64,000 nt of DNA from Alopecurus myosuroides (taxonomy: Eukaryota > Streptophyta > Magnoliopsida > Poales > Poaceae), in NCBI GenBank assembly GCA_028641055.1, contig CM054060.1:316375344-316439343 (forward strand), in the 5' to 3' direction. The notes under the pieces were generated by a model. That model worked only from the letters and a program-made list of their open reading frames with translations. It was not told where the DNA came from and did not search any database. The translations under genes were made by a program, and so were the position numbers. Positions 42,918 to 52,363 of this stretch are shown here, piece after piece. The number at the start of each line of letters is the position of its first letter. Position 1 is the first letter of the stretch.

Positions 42918-44400
42918 TCTAATCAGATATCTCATGCATGCATCCATGCACCAGCATATACACACACAAGCTAACTTCTCTAATTTTATTTGCATGCAAG
43001 TATTGATATCTAACTTAAATCATATATTAGCCAAAATAAAATAATTATGAGATAAATATTGTTTAGCATACATAAATTAATAACCTGAGAATCCGGGTTA
43101 TCACAAAGTGTTTATGTATATTACCCTAAAAATGTTAATGCATTATCAAACATATCGATATTAGAAAAACTACATATTTCGGATGCATATATCCTAAAAA
43201 TGTTTTATATCAGAAAAAAAAACATATTTCGAATGTATGTATCGAGAAAATGTTGATGTATATATTCTGAAAATTGATAATGCATTAACAACCATATTCA
43301 TACCAGGAAAACATTCGGACGCATATATCCAGAAAATGGTGGAGTCAACAATAATATTCAGATCTTGGATGTATGAACAATTATTTCGGATGTTGATGAA
43401 TTAACAACCATTTCATTAGAAAAATGCATATGCATGTAGGAGGAAAGCACACAAAAATTATAATGGTCTAGGGTACGAATTTTCACATACATTAGAGATC
43501 GTAACATGAAAATTATATTACAATAACAGTGTACCTAGAAAAAAGGTTACATTTACGGTGCAAGAAATCTCCACACGTTCATGATTAGAATCGGAATATT
43601 TCCTGATTTTGTGCAACTTTCGAAGAATCTTATACGTGGACTAACAAGAAATCTTCGAATCATGTATGAAAAGAAAATATCATATATTAAGGAAAAATGT
43701 CCATCTACTAACAAAAACACGAAGCATACGTTTTTTTTAATTGGATTCATGTGTTTATTCGGATCACAAAACAAAAACATGCAGATCAGTTTCAGAAAAC
43801 AATAAACATAGAAAAGGAAACAAAATGGAAAAAAATATGTTGCAAACCGCTAGATCCGAAGTTTAGATCATAGCAATCAACGATCGGATAAAGGCTCGCC
43901 ACGACCGCTGGTTCATGAGCATTCGCTGCCTCTCCTCCTCCCTTCGCCAGACAACCGAACATGGCAGACCTCCCGCCGGACTCATGCTGCTTCCCGCCGC
44001 CTCCTTTCGGTCGAGAGACGAGCTTGAAACGGTGGAGTGGAGTTGTGGAGACTGCTGACGAATTTCAGAGAAAGGTGAAACGAGAGGAAAGGAAATGGGT
44101 TGGTAGGGGCGTGGGGCATGGGGTGTGGGGCGGTTAGGGAGGGAGGGGGTGTGGCCTGGCCTTAACTACCCCCACGTAAATCTCCCTCGAGACCAGCTAA
44201 ACGAGTCACTTGAGTGGGCCCTGACGCCGGATTACGTTCACATGGGAGGAGCTAGCAAAGGCCCAACACGAATCTCCAACGGGGTTTGACGAGCATGATA
44301 AGTCGAGTACCTCAACGTAAGTGTGGTTTTGTAGTATTTTCACAAGTTAAGTTGAATCTTCTATCACCGGAATGAAAGATTTTTCCTAGAGGACAAGCGT
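42918..44400. other. Unassigned intergenic sequence
   Basis: AT-rich. At 43140-43440 several degenerate copies of a segment reading roughly GCATATATCCAGAAAATG occur (about 43183, 43245, 43320), suggesting an old minisatellite. A GC-rich patch at 43890-44050 has no clear gene. Confidence 0.4.
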
Positions 44401-44550
44401 TAAGTGGAAGCGCGAATGGAACTGACAAGTACATGGGCCGAGCCCAGAGAAATAGCGGGGGATAGGAGCTCGTCTCGCTTCACTCAAAAGAAGAAGAAAA
44501 AAAAGCTCAAAAAAAAACAAAAAAGAGCTCGTCTCGCATGGAGCGGGATC

Positions 44551-44558
44551 TATTTAAG
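44551..44558 (+). promoter_or_regulatory. TATA-like box
   Basis: TATTTAAG, 50 bases upstream of the ATG at 44608. Confidence 0.4.
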
Positions 44559-44607
44559 CCCCAGTACACCGTGGAATTTCCACAAAAACAATTCCCCTCG
44601 TTTCCAC

Positions 44608-45588
44608 ATGGCGCCCCCCCGTCGCGTCCACGTCCCTCCCAATGGGCCCTCCCCGTCCCCGTCGCCGTCCCTTCCCCTGGGCTACCGCCCTCTCGACTCG
44701 ACTCCCCCTTCCACCCCGAGTGCTTCACCCATTCGCGCATCCCCTTCCCCGCCGCCCCCGAGCTCAGCTTCCCCGCCGTGCCCGCCGCCATGGAGCTCCC
44801 CTTCTCCGCCGCCCCCGAGCTCCGCTTCCCCGCCGTGCCCGCCGCTCTGGAGCTCCCTTTCCCCGCCGCCCCACGACTCGAGCTCCGCCACCTCCTCCGC
44901 CTCTGGTACGTCACAGCCTCCTGCGGCAAGAGCTCCGCGACTCCGCCCTTCTGTCCGATGCTTCCTCTATACGCCACCTCAGGCAGCCCCGCACGTCCCT
45001 CCTCCACCTCCTGCCACTTCCAGACACTGCACGCCAGCCCCGTCCTCGTGCGCCGGGGCGAGGAAGGCGGAGGTCATGCTCTTCACAGGGCCTCCCCGTC
45101 GGACTCTACCGCGGAGACACTCTCTTGCTCCCCCTCCAATGGAGCAGGAGACGGTACGAATTTCTGTTCTTGTCTCCAACCTTTCTTGTTTTCTTGCAAA
45201 TTTCTGTTTTCTTGCTAATCCCTGTCTCTTACAGGAGTACGCCCCCGCTCGCCGGCTCGGCCGCCCAAAAACGGTCCAGTGGTGGATAGAAGAACTCGAG
45301 AAGAATGCGCACGAGCTCGGGCAGCCGCGTGCAAGGGCAGAGCCGGAGGTCAGTGGCCCTGTTTGGCATTTCGATTCGTGCTTTTATTTTCATTTCTTAC
45401 CTGATTGCTTTAATTTTTGTTTTCTTTCTCTAATTCATCCTCTTTCTTCTCTCTTGCAGGAGGACCCCGAGCCTCATGCCGACCCGGAGGTCGCCGACCC
45501 GGATGCCCTGGAGGTCGCCGCGGCTGACGCCTCACCCGAAGATCATCGCTTTGGAAGCCAGGCCCGGTGGGTTGCTGGGTTCGACTGA
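44608..45588 (+). CDS. Gene-like locus with three exons, Pro/Ser-rich product, function unknown
   Basis: Proposed exons: 44608-45153, 45235-45348, 45460-45588. Intron 1 (45154-45234, 81 bases) starts GTACG and ends CTTACAG; intron 2 (45349-45459, 111 bases) starts GTCAG and ends CTTGCAG. Both have T-rich 3' parts and both lengths are multiples of three, so the unspliced frame also stays open. Exon 1 encodes Pro/Ser-rich low complexity (MAPPRRVHVPPNGPSPSP...). Exon 2 encodes ARRLGRPKTVQWWIEELEKN. Exon 3 is acidic (EDPEPHADPEVADPDALE...) and ends VAGFD. I chose ATG 44608 because it lies just after the TATA-like box; an in-frame ATG at 44404 would precede it. Exon 3 and its 3' flank are duplicated at 47918-48099, so this may be part of a mobile mosaic and not a stable host gene. 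Confidence 0.4.
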   Translation: MAPPRRVHVPPNGPSPSPSPSLPLGYRPLDSTPPSTPSASPIRASPSPPPPSSASPPCPPPWSSPSPPPPSSASPPCPPLWSSLSPPPHDSSSATSSASGTSQPPAARAPRLRPSVRCFLYTPPQAAPHVPPPPPATSRHCTPAPSSCAGARKAEVMLFTGPPRRTLPRRHSLAPPPMEQETVRISVLVSNLSCFLANFCFLANPCLLQEYAPARRLGRPKTVQWWIEELEKNAHELGQPRARAEPEVSGPVWHFDSCFYFHFLPDCFNFCFLSLIHPLSSLLQEDPEPHADPEVADPDALEVAAADASPEDHRFGSQARWVAGFD

Positions 45589-45722
45589 ACAGTATTTTTG
45601 ATGTTCCTGTTTGGCGACGACACAAGGAAGCCTAGTCGCTTCATTACTGCTTGATTGAACTCAAATTTGGCTTCAAATCTGTAGAAATTTCGCATTGGGC
45701 GCGTGTGTGCCTTTACTGCTTG
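45529..45722 (+). repeat. Module A, copy 1 (exon 3 and 3' flank)
   Basis: Matches 47918-48099. Copy 2 lacks about 14 bases and has several substitutions. Confidence 0.88.
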
Positions 45723-45730
45723 CTTGTCCA

Positions 45731-46078
45731 GTGGCAGCCCAATTTAATGGAAAGGGGTGGAAGCCCGATTGGATTTTTTTTGTCAGTTACAATTGAAAAA
45801 ATCGTGTTCATTTTGCTCTCTGAAGGTCGGTTTGAAATGGCTGGTTTCAACATTCTGAATTTTTGTATTTGATTGCAAAGGTTTGGGAAGAGACAAAAAG
45901 AGGTTCAGCTCCAGTGTTATGTGCTGAATGTGGGTAGTGAAAATTTTGGTTTATCCGCTGATAATTGTAAGCTTAGATGTTCTCTGGTAGATAAGTTCAA
46001 TAGAATTTTAAGTGAAGAGGATGTTCAATGGGGGCAAAGGTCCAAAGAAAAGGACTTGCTTGAAGGGGATAGGAATAC
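45731..46078 (+). repeat. Module B, copy 1 (contains a LINE fragment)
   Basis: 348 bases, matching 47566-47915 with one substitution and a 2-base indel by eye. Within it the frame 45873-46082 reads SLVDKFNRILSEEDVQWGQR then SKEKDLLEGDRNT. This is like the segment before the reverse transcriptase in plant LINEs (W-x-QRS-x5-L-x-EGDxNT). It is a scrap without a catalytic domain. Confidence 0.85.
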
Positions 46079-46254
46079 TTAGTATTTTTTTGTTAAAAGT
46101 GAGTGGAGTGGCAATCATTGCATTCCAAGCCTAATTCAAATCAGCTTATTGATGCTACTTTGAGCCCTTTGCCTTTGTGGTGCCATGTCAGAGTTTTATG
46201 GCTAACAGGTAACACCCTTCTGACTGCTGATGTTCTTGCAGACGAGAAACCAAA

Positions 46255-46590
46255 ATTCTTAATGCTATAACACAACTTAACTACCCTGATCACAGCTTGG
46301 TGCTAAGGTTGGTATGCCTGTTATCCTTTTAAGGAATCTTGATCAGGCGATGGGGTTTCCTGTTCGAGTCTGTTGTGCTATGACTGTCCACAAAAGCCAA
46401 GGCCAGATGTTGAGAAAGGTTGGGCTCTACCTGCAGAGCCCAATTTTCGCCGATGCTCAGCTCGGTGTGGTGGTTTCTCGGGTTACGTCTCCTGGTGGTT
46501 TTTAGGTTCTCATTACGGAGGAAGATGGTTCTTGTTCATTTCAGACCAGGAATATAGTGTACAATTGCTTTTGAGATGCCTGAAGGCCTC
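46255..46590 (+). pseudogene. Helitron Rep/helicase C-terminal fragment (Pif1-like)
   Basis: Reads LGAKVGMPVILLRNLDQ, then, with a stretch missing, FPVRVCCAMTVHKSQGQML, RKVGLYLQSPIFADAQLGVV and VSRVTSPGGF. These are the last conserved Pif1-family helicase motifs (VHKSQGQ and VSRVTSP) as found at the end of plant Helitron RepHel proteins. The usual NGTRL region between LRNLDQ and FPV is deleted. The frame is shifted near 46300 relative to a preceding NAITQLNYPDHSL piece, and a stop follows VTSPGGF. It shows that an autonomous Helitron contributed sequence to this mosaic. Confidence 0.82.
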
Positions 46591-46599
46591 GCATGCTGG

Positions 46600-47112
46600 T
46601 CAGCTGCTGTAGTCTAGGTGTTGTGGTTTTTTGGGTTCTTAGACGGTGGTTAGTCTGTTACCATTTTGGCTGGCTGGCTTTTTTGGTGGTTGAAGTCCGT
46701 GTGTATTGTCCAGTTGCTGTAGTCTAGGTGTTGTGGTGTTTTCTGTTCGCTTGGTTGCCCTTTGTTTTGGCTAAGTGGTGTATATATCATACTGTACCGT
46801 GTTTTGTTGGTGTGGATTTGCCTCTTTTGTATGGTTTTATTGTTCCCCTGTTTTTGTTTTGCCATTTTGGTTTGTAAGCGATTTCTGCTTACCAGGTTCT
46901 TTGTTGTTTTGGCTGCAAGAAGCATGTTTGCCTGTTTGTTCTCATTATGAACATCTTCTACCTGATGAGATCATTTTCCTTTAATATGTTTGGTTGCCTG
47001 CATATTCATACGAAATAAGTCGTATTTTCAAAGAATTTATCCTAGAGATCCTTCTACTGTTATGCTTCTTGCATGCAGTTTTTTACATGACTGGTCGAAA
47101 CTGCAGAAAAAC
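46600..47112. other. Mosaic spacer with a short duplication
   Basis: TGCTGTAGTCTAGGTGTTGTGGT occurs at about 46605 and 46714. The T/G-rich sequence has no coding motif. Confidence 0.5.
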
Positions 47113-47559
47113 GTGCATCAGTTTTGCTGTTACTTCTGTTTGTGTTGCTGTTGAAATTGCTGCTGTCAAAATTGCTGTTTTGCTGTTGAAAATTGCTGCT
47201 ATAAAACGGCTGTTTTGCTGTGTATATGATGCTGTAGAAACTGTTTTTTTTTTTTTTTTGAAATAATAACTCACTAAATATAAAAGCATGCAAGCCGCCT
47301 CATTAAAAAGCCTTCCAGTCCCCTTAGGTACCCTGGTAAGGAAAAGAGTGCGTCTGAAACTGTTATTTCGCTATTGAAATCGCTGCTGTGTGAGTGTGAC
47401 GCTGCTTTTCTGTTTTGGTCAAGCGTCGGGCTTCGTCTCGTGCCAGGCTTGGGCCTGGAAAAGGAAGAATTATGTCGGCTGGGCCAGGCCTGTCTCAGAG
47501 ACGTCGGGTTTTTTTTGGTCGGCCCGAAGCCCGGCCCGACATATGGCCAGGTATATGTG
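47113..47559 (+). repeat. Module C, copy 1
   Basis: Starts GTGCATCAGTTTTGCTGTTA and ends GGCCAGGTATATGTG. Matches 50684-51070. The start is GCTGTTG-rich. Copy 1 carries the 112-bp insert at 47244; copy 2 carries a MITE at 50761. Confidence 0.85.
47244..47355 (-). mobile_element. Short retro-inserted sequence (SINE or truncated LINE), 112 bp
   Basis: Flanked by the 7-bp duplication GAAACTG (47237-47243 and 47356-47362). It begins on the plus strand with about 16 T bases, so on the minus strand it ends in poly(A). Module C copy 2 lacks it at the same point, which gives an empty-site control. The body (AATGAGGCGGCTTGCATGC, minus) resembles 3' tails of grass non-LTR elements, but I cannot name the family. 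Confidence 0.85.
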
Positions 47560-47565
47560 CCACTG

Positions 47566-47915
47566 GTGGCAGCCCAATTTAATGGAAAGGGGTGGAAGCC
47601 CGATTGGATTTTTTTTGTCAGTTACAATTGAAAAAATCGTGTTCATTTTGCTCTCTGAAGGTCGGTTTGAAATGGCTGGTTTCAACATTCTGAATTTTTG
47701 TATTTGATTGCAAAGGTTTGGGAAGAGACAAAAAGAGGTTCAGCTCCAGTGTTATGTGCTGAATGTGGGTAGTGAAAATTTTGGTTTATCCGCTGATAAT
47801 TGTAAGCTTAGATGTTCTCTGGTAGATAAGTTCAATAGAATTTTAAGTGAAGAGGATGTTCAATGGGGGCAAAAAGGTCCAAAGAAAAGGACTTGCTTGA
47901 AGGGGACAGGAATAC
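47566..47915 (+). repeat. Module B, copy 2 (contains a LINE fragment)
   Basis: Counterpart of 45731-46078. Directly follows module C copy 1 and directly precedes module A copy 2, an order not seen at the first locus (A then B). Confidence 0.88.
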
Positions 47916-47917
47916 AG

Positions 47918-48099
47918 GCCTCACCCGAAGATCCTCGCGTTGGAAGCCAGGCCCGGTGGGTCGCTGGGTTGGACTGAACAGTTTTTTTTATGTTCCAGTT
48001 TGGCGACGACACAAGGAAGCCCTAGTCTTGATTGAACTAGAATTTGGCTTGAAATCTGTACAAATTTCGCATTGGGCGCGTGTGTGCCTTTACTGCTTG
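47918..48099 (+). repeat. Module A, copy 2
   Basis: Counterpart of 45529-45722. Reads ASPEDPRVGSQARWVAGLD and then the same 3' flank. Confidence 0.88.
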
Positions 48100-49024
48100 A
48101 AATTCAAGAGCATGAATTGAACAGAATTTGGAATGTAAATTCCGCTCTATTGGTTCAGGCTACTTGACATGTTGCAAGAACCATGTTTGAGTCTGCTAGC
48201 TGTCAAAAAAAAAAGTTTGAGTCTGATTTTGATCGATTTCTGTTCCTCATTTATCTGGTTGGTGTTGGTGGGCAGGTATGCCATGTTTTTTCAATCTCAA
48301 CATTTCTGTCTGATGTACATCTCTAGTTTTCAACTTTGGTACCTCTTCTAACTACACTTCCTGTCACAAAAAATAAACCTCTTCTAACTGCCAAGTACTC
48401 AATTGAACATATAAAACATATAATATAATGATATACTACCTTTATTCAGGAATTGCCGATGTTTTACGAAGCATGCAATCAAACTTATCTAACTTTGGCT
48501 ACTTATATATAATTTTTTATTTCGATTATCATTACACATAATTTTCCCAGTATATGAATTACACCTTTTTTTTGTACTTACACATAAGTTGGTCAGAACT
48601 CTCACTAGTATAGGCAGATGCGAAGTTGTTGCCTTGTTCCCTGATCCTTGCGTCTGTAGGGAACAGTTTTTATTGCTTCCTTTGATAAGGATAACTTCCA
48701 AATCATGTCATCTTGCTACAAAGCGATGTTGCTAGGATAAAACTTAAGTTGTTTCCAATCATTCAAGACATCGGGACAGTGGATCGTTCTTCATTTTGTA
48801 GGAATTTCACCAACCACACCACCAGCCATGGGGGATTTTAGCTATCAACTTTCTTACCTCCAGCTAGGTAAGAAATGTTTAAATGAAACAGCTGTGTTCA
48901 GTGTTCCTATTTTTGATGTTTGTCATGTTGATTTTTTTATTGGAGGCTTTTTTACGACCATGATGTTTAATTTTGCTATTTTATTACAAAGTAATAACTA
49001 ACTAAGAAGTCCATATAAAATGAC
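48100..49024. other. Unassigned AT-rich sequence
   Basis: No terminal repeats or long frames. TTTGAGTCTG occurs twice around a poly-A run near 48187-48222. CCTCTTCTAACT is repeated near 48344 and 48378. Confidence 0.4.
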
Positions 49025-49026
49025 TA

Positions 49027-49276
49027 TAGGTCTGTTCCAAATTAATTGAAGTTCTAAGTTGTTCGTAAGTTGAACTACCTTAAATTCGACTAAACTTATA
49101 TAAAAATATATGGACATTTAGAACACCTATTTAGTTTCATTAGATTCATCACAAAACATATTTTCATACTATATTGATTTAATGTTGTAGATAATGGCAC
49201 ATTGTCTATCACTCAAACTTCTCTATGTTTGACTTAAGACAAACCTGGAACTTCAGTTAATTTGCAACGGAGGGAG
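49027..49276. mobile_element. Stowaway-like MITE (about 250 bp)
   Basis: Right end AACGGAGGGAG followed by TA (49277-49278). The left end is degenerate, TAGGTCTGTTCC after TA (49025-49026). The left arm CAAATTAATTGAAGTTCTA pairs with the right arm CTGGAACTTCAGTTAATTTG. Confidence 0.8.
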
Positions 49277-49278
49277 TA

Positions 49279-50683
49279 GTACATAATGGCATGTGTGTAA
49301 TGTGGAAGTTTCTGCGTACAGCGGCTGTGGTGTACGGAACGCTGCACAGCCTGGCCTTTATTTATATTGGGGAATCTTCATTAGCCAATTGCAAATTTGG
49401 TGAATTATCCTAATATGTCTTGCATTTGCAGGTGATCAGATAAATGTTTCTTTTATCCATCTAATGATTGAATTGTCTCCCATGCTTGTTTGACTGTAGA
49501 TCAAAATTGAGGGCAAGGGTGTCAGCTTGTTTTGGCTCTGATAAAGATCAATGTTCTGCGGTTGTTTAGCTACAAATTTACACATGCAGGAAAATTATTG
49601 TTCTTTATAGCCTTTCAAAATATTATATGAATTTGGAATATGATGTGGTGATCTGGAGCATAAACCTTGTGGATAGATGACTAAGAAACTAGTAAATATT
49701 AGGTGATTTTGTATAATCATTTAAGTTGGTATTATTTAATGTTTCGCTTGCAAGGGAATTGCTCTCAATTATATTTTCCGTGAGTGAGGCACTGTACATT
49801 CTGCAAGTAGGTTACAGTTTGCGCCACCTTGTAACCGTTGCAGTCTATACATGTGTTAGAAATATTTCTTGTCTGGCATTTATTTAAATATAATTTCTCA
49901 TCAAGGAACTATAAAATTTGGTTGAACTCAAAAAAAAAAAACTATAAAATTTGGTTATCATTACAGGTATAGCTGATGAGGTATCTTTGCACAGAAAGCT
50001 TGGATCCTCTGATGAGGTATCTTTGTACGTGATACTCATGCTGTTCCTGTGTCAAGTGTTGCTTTCAGCTTGAGTAAGAAGGTTATAGCCCCGAACTGAA
50101 GATCACTTGAACCGAACACGGTTGAGCCCTTATTGTGTTTGCAAGATTGGCATCGTTACAAATTGCAGAAAAAATAAGGCATCTATGTTTTACTTGCTGT
50201 TCAAATTTTTTTTGTTTCACATTCTTATATCTATTTTACTTGCTGGTTTTATTTACCCAATCTATTGTAAGTAGTAAGAGAAAACAGGATGTGGTTGAAC
50301 TTAGCGAAGAAGGTGAATCTTCTTCGGATGAAGAATGTACATCTCTAATTCTCTATTTTTTTATTTGGCAACTTGATGTTCATTACTAATTCTCAACTTC
50401 TGTCTGTTATACCTTGTAGAAACTTTAGAGTTCCTGTTGGGAGTAATGAGCAAGAGATAGTTCCTGATGGAGCAAACAGCCAAGAGCAATGAGAAGAAGA
50501 GGAGATGGTATCATCAATATTGCATCTACTGTTCTTCTGTTTAATTTGGTTTTATGTATTGGAATATAATAATCGTGGAGCCTATTTTGGTTTTACTTAT
50601 GCCTAAAGTACTCTATTGTCAAATACTTGAAGGCTGGTACGCTATTAAGTGATGTAATGCTGCTGTTATGCTGTTGAATGAAA
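49279..50683. other. Unassigned mosaic sequence with possible exon scraps
   Basis: AT-rich. A short acidic frame around 50274-50333 (SSKRKQDVVELSEEGESSSD) ends near a possible intron boundary and could be an exon scrap. Direct repeats TGATGAGGTATCTTTG occur at about 49974 and 50013. No family was recognised. Confidence 0.4.
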
Positions 50684-51070
50684 GTGCATCAGTTTTGCTG
50701 TTACTTCTGTTGGTGTTGGTGTTGCTGTTGAAATTGCTGTTTTGCTGTTGAAAATTGGTACTACCTCCAGTCTGGAATATGTGTCGGAACTTTATACAGG
50801 TTTTGTACTACGGCAATACAAACTCCAGACACTTTTATCGGATCGGAGCGGGTACTATAAAACTGCTGTTTTGCTGTGTATATGATGCTGTAGAAACTGC
50901 TAGTTTGCTATTGAAATCACTGCTGTGTGATGCTGCTGCTCTGTTTTGGTCAAGCGTTCTCGGGTCAGGCTTGGGCCTGGAAAACGAAGAATTATGTTGG
51001 CCAGGCCGGGCCTGTCTTAGAGACGTCGGGGTTTTTTTGGTCCGGCCCGACATATGGCCAGGTATATGTG
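50684..51070 (+). repeat. Module C, copy 2
   Basis: Counterpart of 47113-47559 without the 112-bp insert and with a MITE at 50761. Confidence 0.85.
50761..50852. mobile_element. Small TA-flanked MITE (92 bp) inside module C copy 2
   Basis: Ends CTACCTCCAGTCTGGA and TCGGATCGGAGCGGG, with TA on both sides (50759-50760 and 50853-50854). Inner arms match (CCAGTCTGGA...ACTCCAGAC). Module C copy 1 lacks it at the same point, which confirms it as an insertion. It is best placed as a degenerate Stowaway. Confidence 0.8.
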
Positions 51071-51666
51071 GCACCTTACCTCTAATTCAGCCTATTTGAG
51101 CTGAACCTTAACACCAGCACGAAAAAAGAAGAAGATCAAACCTGTACAATATGAAAGACCAAACCTGAACAATATGGACCTGTATCTGTGCATTTTCCTC
51201 AAGCTGCATTTCATTAAATCACTCCATCTCCCAGGGTGGGAACTAGTAATAATTATTGTATCTAAATGACAGTGCCCCTCTTTGCAGTATCCACAAGCAT
51301 TACTTTGCGCTTTCGTTATGGTGAGGTCAGGCACCAAAGTCTTGCTCCACTGCAAGTTTAGTGCTGTAGAATTGCTCACGGTAGGCCGAATTAAAGCTTC
51401 ATGGAGACTTAGAGAAGATGAGCGATCTCGGGATCTTGAGCTCTGCTGAAGCGAATCCCTGGCCATGGCAGGTCCGAATGGGAAGTAAAAAATGTAGCTT
51501 CTTCCGCATCAGGTCCTCATAGCTTGGGATTTCAAGGTGCATTGCGGAGACATGAATTGTTACCTTTGTGAGCTGCCTCTTCGAAGGCGACCTCGGAGTC
51601 AATGAGGTGTCATAGCAAGTTCAGTTTACTGGCAAGCCACAAAGAGTTCACTCTTGTTATTCGCTG
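51071..51666. other. Unassigned sequence left of the young Copia
   Basis: Minus-strand frames 51092-51466 and 51399-51602 overlap and show no family motif. The flank continues after the Copia at 57500. Confidence 0.4.
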
Positions 51667-51671
51667 CTCGT

Positions 51672-51828
51672 TATTAGATGTATTGTACTCTGTACGGATT
51701 GGGTATAGGGTAGTACCCTACCCCAATACGTACTCTCCTTGTATTGCCACCGCAGGGGCTTTTCCTGTGCCATATAACACGTAGCCGGCGACCCCAACGG
51801 GTACGACCGTTCCTTCCAAAGTTTGACA
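51672..51828 (+). repeat. 5' LTR of the young Copia (157 bp)
   Basis: Runs from TATTAGATGTATTG to CCAAAGTTTGACA. The inner inverted repeat GGGTATAGGGTAGTACCCTACCCC forms a hairpin. GCCATATAACACG is the nearest TATA-like motif. The left end is TA instead of TG. Confidence 0.93.
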
Positions 51829-51839
51829 TGGTATCAGGC
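51829..51839 (+). other. Primer-binding site of the young Copia
   Basis: TGGTATCAGGC, directly after the LTR with no spacer. It matches the tRNA-iMet primer site with one difference at the ninth or tenth base (AGG for AGA). Confidence 0.88.
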
Positions 51840-52363
51840 CCCTCCCTTCCACCCATCTAGCCGCCGCCTCGGAGCTCTCTCCGCCGCCGCCGGCCAACAC
51901 CCGTCGCAGATCCAGCGCAACTTCTACAACCCACGTCTACGACTACGCTTTCAGGTCGATCTCGTCTTCGATCGATCTCTACGACAGCCTTCGAGTCGAT
52001 CTCGTCTTCGATCGAGCTCCACGACAGGACTTCTCCCACGACTGCTAGCTTTCGATCGCCTCCGATCGATCTACACCCGCCTACGACCACGCTTCGGTTC
52101 CGATCGATCGATCGGCACTCTTCCCGAGCTCGGTTCTTTTTTATTCGCTCGGCCACGACTCCTTGGCTCCCGGTGCTGTGATCCACGCCCCGTCCAAGTT
52201 TTTTTTATTCGTCCAGCTACTTGGTTCTGCGGTTCTTCTGACGTCCTGCGGTTCTGCGCCCCGTCCAAGTTTTTTATTCGCCCAGCTACACTTCGGCCGA
52301 TTCTGCAGCTGTGCCGATCGCTGCAGCTCAATTCTACAGCAACCGTTGCGGTCCACACCACCG
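51840..52363 (+). other. Leader of the young Copia
   Basis: About 520 bases of C/T-rich sequence with repeated CGATCGATCT motifs. The polyprotein frame is open upstream of the chosen start back to 52163. That N-terminal extension reads as repetitive leader, including duplicated CCCCGTCCAAGTTTTTTATTC units (about 52187 and 52259), and is probably not translated. Confidence 0.6.

Noticed and set aside
44404..44607. Upstream extension of the 44608 frame
   Set aside because: It lies before the TATA-like box and is a Lys-rich stretch from an AAG/AAA run, so it is unlikely to be translated.
52163..52363. N-terminal extension of the young Copia polyprotein
   Set aside because: Encoded by repetitive leader sequence; the later ATG at 52364 directly precedes recognisable gag.
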